The position numbers and the translations under genes are program-made. Below, piece after piece: positions 49,901 through 56,460 of a stretch of 64,000 nt of DNA. A model generated the notes under the pieces. It had not been told where the DNA came from and did not search any database. It was given only the letters and a program-made list of their open reading frames with translations. Positions within the stretch are counted from its first letter, which is position 1, and every line of letters starts with the position of its first letter. Source of the stretch: Hermatobates lingyangjiaoensis (Eukaryota; Arthropoda; Insecta; Hemiptera; Hermatobatidae); assembly GCA_026182355.1 (NCBI GenBank), contig JAPFBL010000372.1, positions 263,499 through 327,498 on the forward strand, given 5' to 3'.

Positions 49901-52900
49901 ACTGAGTCAGTTACATGTTAACGTAAATAACCTACTTTCTGATGGGTTTCATTTGTTTAATTTTAATCGTATCCTTTTAATCTAGTTAAACAACAGTAAT
50001 ACTGGTTTTGCACATTGTTGCAGAAGCCTGAGTAAAAGGTATGTAAGGTGCAGTTTACGGCGTTTGTTGAAAGTAGTGGCAGGCTGGTTAAACTAACGTC
50101 ATCCTGTCATTGGCTGCATTTAGCTCAGTCCCATATTTATCTTTAGTTCAGCTATAAAATGACGTCGAAGAGAAACCTAACAACGCCTTCAAAGCCAGCT
50201 ACTTTATTTTTGGAAATTATTAAACAATAGAATCTGAAACGATTCTGATGCTTTTAAGTTCTCCATGAAAATACTATTGTATTCATAAATAGGGATGAAT
50301 TGTTATGTATTTACGAATACAGAATTCAATTATATTCGTATTTATAATTTACTTACTCGTTACAATTAATCGAGTAACTTATTACCTCCGATTAATAAAT
50401 GCTAGAAGGTATTATACTTCGAGATATTATACTTAATCTCAAAGTATATATCCTTTTTATTTTTAGATAGGAAACATCCCCTTAAAAGGTATTAATAGAA
50501 TATCATAAGTTATGTTTCTAAGATTGTTTTCCCTTTTCCATTTCTTTTGTTGAGTCATGAATATTGATTTTGGTTTCTTTGTTCCTATATATCTATCAGA
50601 GGCTAATTATTTAATTTATGAATTAATTTTATTTAATTTACCACTGTTTAATAACTTAATATACGTTCGTAAATTAAATTCGTTGTACTTATATAAGTAG
50701 AATAAAATAGAAACCGTTCCCATTTTGGATCAGTCCTTATGGTCTTCTTGTTTGATCGGAAATTCTCATCCGATGCACTTGTATGAGTAAGTAAAGATTA
50801 CTGTCGATTTATACCAAACCCTGCTTCCGAACTGCTTGCTTATGGATGGATAGATTGTGTGTGAGCTCCACGTGATGGTTTCTTTCTCGGTAAACTTCTC
50901 AATTGTATGTGTTCCGATCAAGTTTACTAATTGTAATTTAATTCAATTTAATTTAATCATAATTTATCAAGAACTGTCTCTATTTATTGTGATGCATTCG
51001 CCCTTAAAGGGTAATCACGTCGAAGAGGATATCGGATTGTTGTTGTTATTGTTGAGTTCTTGAAAACTTATAACTAGTTGTATTCGAACATTGTTCAAAT
51101 GCCCCATTGAGCCTGAGATTGCGGCTTATTCTTTGATGCCGCAGTTATGAATGTGGGGTTGACAAATGCATTTTTGAATGCAACTATTGGAATTCCTAAC
51201 TCTGCTTTCCTGCAGTGTGCTTGACGATGAATGGCTTCTGGTTGGGCTCCATGTGATGATTTCACTGTTAAGTGCTGTATGTATATTGATTCTGAAAACT
51301 CCCAATTGGTGTTAAGCCTGTTTTGGTCACTGTTCAAAGGTTCACACTTAGCCAAGGAAATTTTATTTTTCAATACAAGGGACAAGTAAAAACGCCAGTT
51401 TCAGCTTGAATCCCGCCATGTTAATTAATTTAGCGAAAGAAGTGGTAAAAGTGTAATTAGTGTATGCCACTAATTTGGCATACACTAAGCTGCATGGCTA
51501 GCTGACTCTTGACCCTTGAGCCCTAGTGTCGATTTACGTCTGTTTTAACATGTTATGGTACCGCAAAAAGATCATGTGTTATAAAATTAAGTACTGACAC
51601 TCGTGTTAATATCCCGAATATTTTAATAATCGGGAATATTTTAAATATGTCTGTTTTCAAAATAAATACCTGTCCGATTGATGAAAACGATGTTTTATAG
51701 TATCTAGAGTTAAAATATGTAATATTTTGTCGTTTTAATTTAACAATTTTTTAATTGCAGGAAATGATACGTAGATTAGAAGAACAATTGAGACAGTTGC
51801 AGAAGGCTAAAGAAGAACTGGAGGCTCGACAGATGGAGTTAACGGAAATGATGGTTCGTTTGGAGGAGTCAAAGAACATGGAAGCTGCGGAGAAGGCAAA
51901 GTTAGAACGGGAAATCATGGAAAAGCAGGAGGAAGTACAAAGAATCCAGTCGGTCGTTTCAGAAAAGGATGAGGAAACAAGACGGCTGCAGGTAACTTTG
52001 AAATAGTGTTAGAGAACTATTTGATTTATTTGTATATACCTAGTAAAAGAAAATGATAGTTTTGTTCGTGTATAACGGAGCTTACTGTGAACTGTAAAAG
52101 GAGTTTGAAAATAAGCTATTTCAACATAAACTATCTGAAAATTTTGACGATAGAGTTGTTGAGGCTGTGTAAATTTAACACTTCCGAATAGACAAGAAAT
52201 GCTCAGTGGTTAATGTACTAGCCTCTGAACTGGTGGGTTAGGGTTCAACACCCATCTAGCCCTCGATTTATTCACGTGGAAGATGAATAAATCTGAGTAC
52301 GTCGTCCCTCAGAGAGGACGTTAAGCCGTCGGTCCCGAACCTGTACTCGTTAAAGATCCCTACTCTAAATACACTTTAGTTAAGCTAATTTTAAGACTCC
52401 CAATGTACAATCAATAAAGGGTGCCAATATTCGGCCTTTGTGTGTTCCCTAGAGGGACAGTCACTGCAACATAAAAGGTTGCCTTCTACTATTACTAGAC
52501 ATGATACGCATAACGTATTATTGGAACATCATGTAACATATACATGCCCTCGTGACCAAACTGCCACCAGGTTAACTGGGGTTAGAACCTCTTTTTTAAT
52601 TTATCAGCTGGGATTAATGAACTACGGATAGATAGACTAGACTGTATTAAAGTGAAATTTGATTTAGAAATTCTCTCATTTTTTCAGTGTATAAGGTACG
52701 AGCTTTAATTACTGATCAAGTCTCCTAGCCCAAATAAGGACATTATGACTATGAATACGGGAAATATACTCGCATATAGTATCCACTAGTGGATAATGGT
52801 CTAACCCGCTCCCTCTTAGTGTTTAGCTGCTCCTCGAACAGCAAAAGTAAAATAACTGATCTGGACAGCTATTAACCGCAGCCACCATGAGAATATGCAC

Positions 52901-55900
52901 TAGATGTTGGGTAAGCACTGTTTTGCTTCCCATCTCCCGGGCCACCCATAGACCATTTCCATTCGGGTGATACTCCGCATCGAAGTGACTTTGAAAGGCA
53001 CTAACCCTTTTTGCTCCTTTATGGGTGGGTCATAGTGGGAGATTGTGAACTGTGTAAATGATGAAAAAAAAAAAAGAGACTGAAACACACCACAGCAGTT
53101 TCTTCCCGGTAGAAAGGGTTCTTTGCTGACAGGTTAAGGTATTTAACAAGAACCGAACCCTGTGGTGGATGGTCCAAATCTGATTTAAACTCCCAACAGG
53201 TTTTAATAATGCTTATTTTATATAGTTCCCAAACGATTTTATTATCATGTACTATAACCAAACTAATGAGATGAAAGTCCCAAATAGAGTGCTTATCGTT
53301 CATACTGGGTTCTTTAAAGTTTTTATGAGAGTTGAAAAAATTTATGTATGCCGTCCTTCAGAAAGAATATAGGTCAGTCGTAACGATGCCAAGTACTCAC
53401 TAGTGAATTTAATGAACTTCCAGTAAGGTTATTGAACCTTGATCTAATGAACTTAGTAAGACAAAATTTAGGAACCTATCCGGAAATGTAGATAGACATA
53501 ACTAAAATGGTGTCTTATAAAAAACTAGCAAACGTACCCGTCTTTGACGGAATCAAAAATTCTATTATACTTGGTATTCCAAAATATCAATTATAGTATT
53601 ATACTAATACTACAATTAGAAGTTATAGAATAGTAGAAAATACCATTATTAGTACAGTGCTAAACAAATGCCTCTGTATACAAAGATTAGATTTTAAGTT
53701 AGACATACACAAATCTACAATCAATGATTCAGCTTTTTATGTCTTATGGTAGCAATATTTTGTGGACAAACCCACAGACAGAAATCATTCTAAGGGTACA
53801 TGTGGCTACTCTGAAGTATGAAACGTAAAGAAAACTTGAAATGAGTTAGTTCTAATTAACGTGCTCCCAGTCAAAAGTTAGCACGCAAGCCACTGGGCTA
53901 CTCTGGTTCCATACCTTACTTTATTACCAGTGTTTATATTACGCAAATATTAAATTAAAAAAAATATTTTTGTTGTATTTATTTATAATACATTTGCACT
54001 ACTGTCATCGGCGAGCAAGCAAGCTACTGGCTACCCTGCTAGATCCCTTTACTTTATTACCATTTTTTATATTATCCACATTTTAAATTCAAAAAAATAT
54101 TTGTTTGTTACATTTATTTATAATACATTTGCACTACTGTCATCGGCAAGCCACTGGGCTACTCTGGTCCCATACCTTACATTATTACCAGTGTATTTAT
54201 TAAGGAAATATTAAATTAAAAAAAAGTTTGCAGTTATATATAATACATAGCAAACGTACCCGTCTTTGACGGAATCAGAAGTTCCGTCATTTTTGGTATT
54301 CCAAAATATCATTAGAAATTATAGAACAGTAGAAAATACCATTATTACTACAGTGTTAAACAAATGCCTCTAAATACACTACATTAGCTGTCTGTCCTTC
54401 AGGTTCATGGTAGAAGAAAGAGTTAAAACCTCTGACCCTTGAGCAAGTAAACTACATTTAACCATGTGAGAAAAACTTGGTTTCGCTACCTTGTATTCCT
54501 GCGTTAGATGATGTCTCCCTTTGCGACTTAGTTAACGTGATTGCGAAATAGACTCTGACCGGCAATTCATTTCAACGTAAACAGACAGTGGCTTGGAATC
54601 AATGGTATGTGTGGTATACACACAGACTCCCCAATACCACTCCAGTAATTATGTCCGCCTCTATGGCATATCTGTGTAGAGCACGAACTCAGAGTCGTGT
54701 CCCGTTGCACAGTTTTGGGGCACTCATGTTTCGTAACATGAAATTTGTTACTGCTACTAAATTGCAGCATGATTGGTTCTCGTACTTTAAGTTTTTACTC
54801 ATGAGCAGGCAGTCCAGGAGAAATAAATTCAGTCACGAAATTCAATTAGATAATGAACTGCTTCTTCATCACTAATCCAATCTCTTTACTGTCTTGTAAG
54901 GTCTTTCCTCGGTATGATATAGCGTAAGAACTTGTTTGTTGATTTTTCCTGCCTGTTCGTATTAAGAGTTGAGAATTTCTCGTTTACAAAACTATTTATT
55001 CGTAATAGATAGTACATCCTCAACTCTGGGAAACACTTTTTCATAGATGGCAAATACGCAATATATTTATATGCTCCAATGAAATTAAAATCAATTAACA
55101 ATACCTACTTGCTTCACCTGTGTATTTTCAAAACAAACTTGTCTATGAAGTTAGGAAAATACGCTTAAAGCCCTATAACTTCGTTTCTGTACTTAATTAT
55201 GAATCTATTTAGAGCCCATATTTTAAGTTAGGCATACACAAACTCAGTGCCAAAGTTTGAGCTCACCATGTCTTATGGTGGCTGAGTTTACTTGTGACAA
55301 ACGTTTTTGCTTTAAACGTCCATAACTTCACTTCTACGTTGAATTTCCAAATAATTCAGAGCCTATATTTTAAGTTAGACCTACCCAAATCTACTGTAAA
55401 CGTTTCAGCTTTATATGTCTTATGGTAGCTGAGTTTACCTGTGACAAAGTTTTGCGGACAAACAGACAAACCGACAGAAATTTTTCTAAGGGTGGATTCA
55501 GTTTCTTCAATGTATGAAACGTAAAGAAAACTTGAATTGAGTCAGTTCTAAGCAAGGTACAGACAAAATCATTATTTTATTTATAAAGATTAGTTATATT
55601 TTCGGGGTTTTCCCTGTAGAGATGCAGTATATATGAAGTATTTGAGCTTGAACATTGAAAATAAATTTAAAGTTGAAGGTTTAAAACAGTGTTTGAAAAT
55701 CGTTAAGTTTCCTCCCAGTTGGTGTCTTTCGTTTATTTTTGCATTGTCATATTTTTTAATTTTACTTTTTTTTATAAATCAAATGTTTACTGATAGGAAA
55801 CCAAAAATAAGTTTTAACTTGCATCAACTTGTGTCTTTCTGACCATCTTATTCAGGTGATAAGGAGAGTAGCAGTGATTGATGTCAGATACTTCTCTTTC

Positions 55901-56388
55901 CTGAAAACAGAAATTGCTCTTTTGTCAAAACAGTGTATAATGTTTTTTTTTTTGTGGCTAAACATTAAGAAAGTTGTTTTGTTCCCTAAAGGAAGAGGTC
56001 GAAGCTGCCAGAAGGAAGCAAGAAGAAGTGGCTCAGATGGTAACTCCTCAGCATCATCATGTCATTGAGAATGACCAGGACGACAATGACGACATCCCCA
56101 ACGGAGATGTATCTCGCGAACTAGTTACTGACGACACTATCATAGACCCAGTAGAGGAAAGGCGAACCTTGGCCGAGCGCAATGGCAGGCTCCACGATCA
56201 ACTTAAGGTAACAGTGCAACCTGTTCTCCCAAACTACATTTCACTAATCTTTTAACTTTACGCCCCTAGTGGGGCCATGCAGCTACACCACAGGTTGCAT
56301 TGGCTTATATATTTAAATAATTTCAACTCAGTTTTTTATTTTTGGTTATCTAACTCAGATTAGCGAATAATGCGTATTTTTCTTCTAT

Positions 56389-56460
<72 letters not shown>

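Noticed and set aside
51095..51385. 96-codon - strand ORF in the ERM intron
   Set aside because: Composition is more balanced than the surroundings, but no family resemblance, no splice context, and antisense to the gene.
54588..54875. 95-codon + strand ORF
   Set aside because: No recognisable motif, inside a Helitron-like element, with an overlapping open - strand frame.
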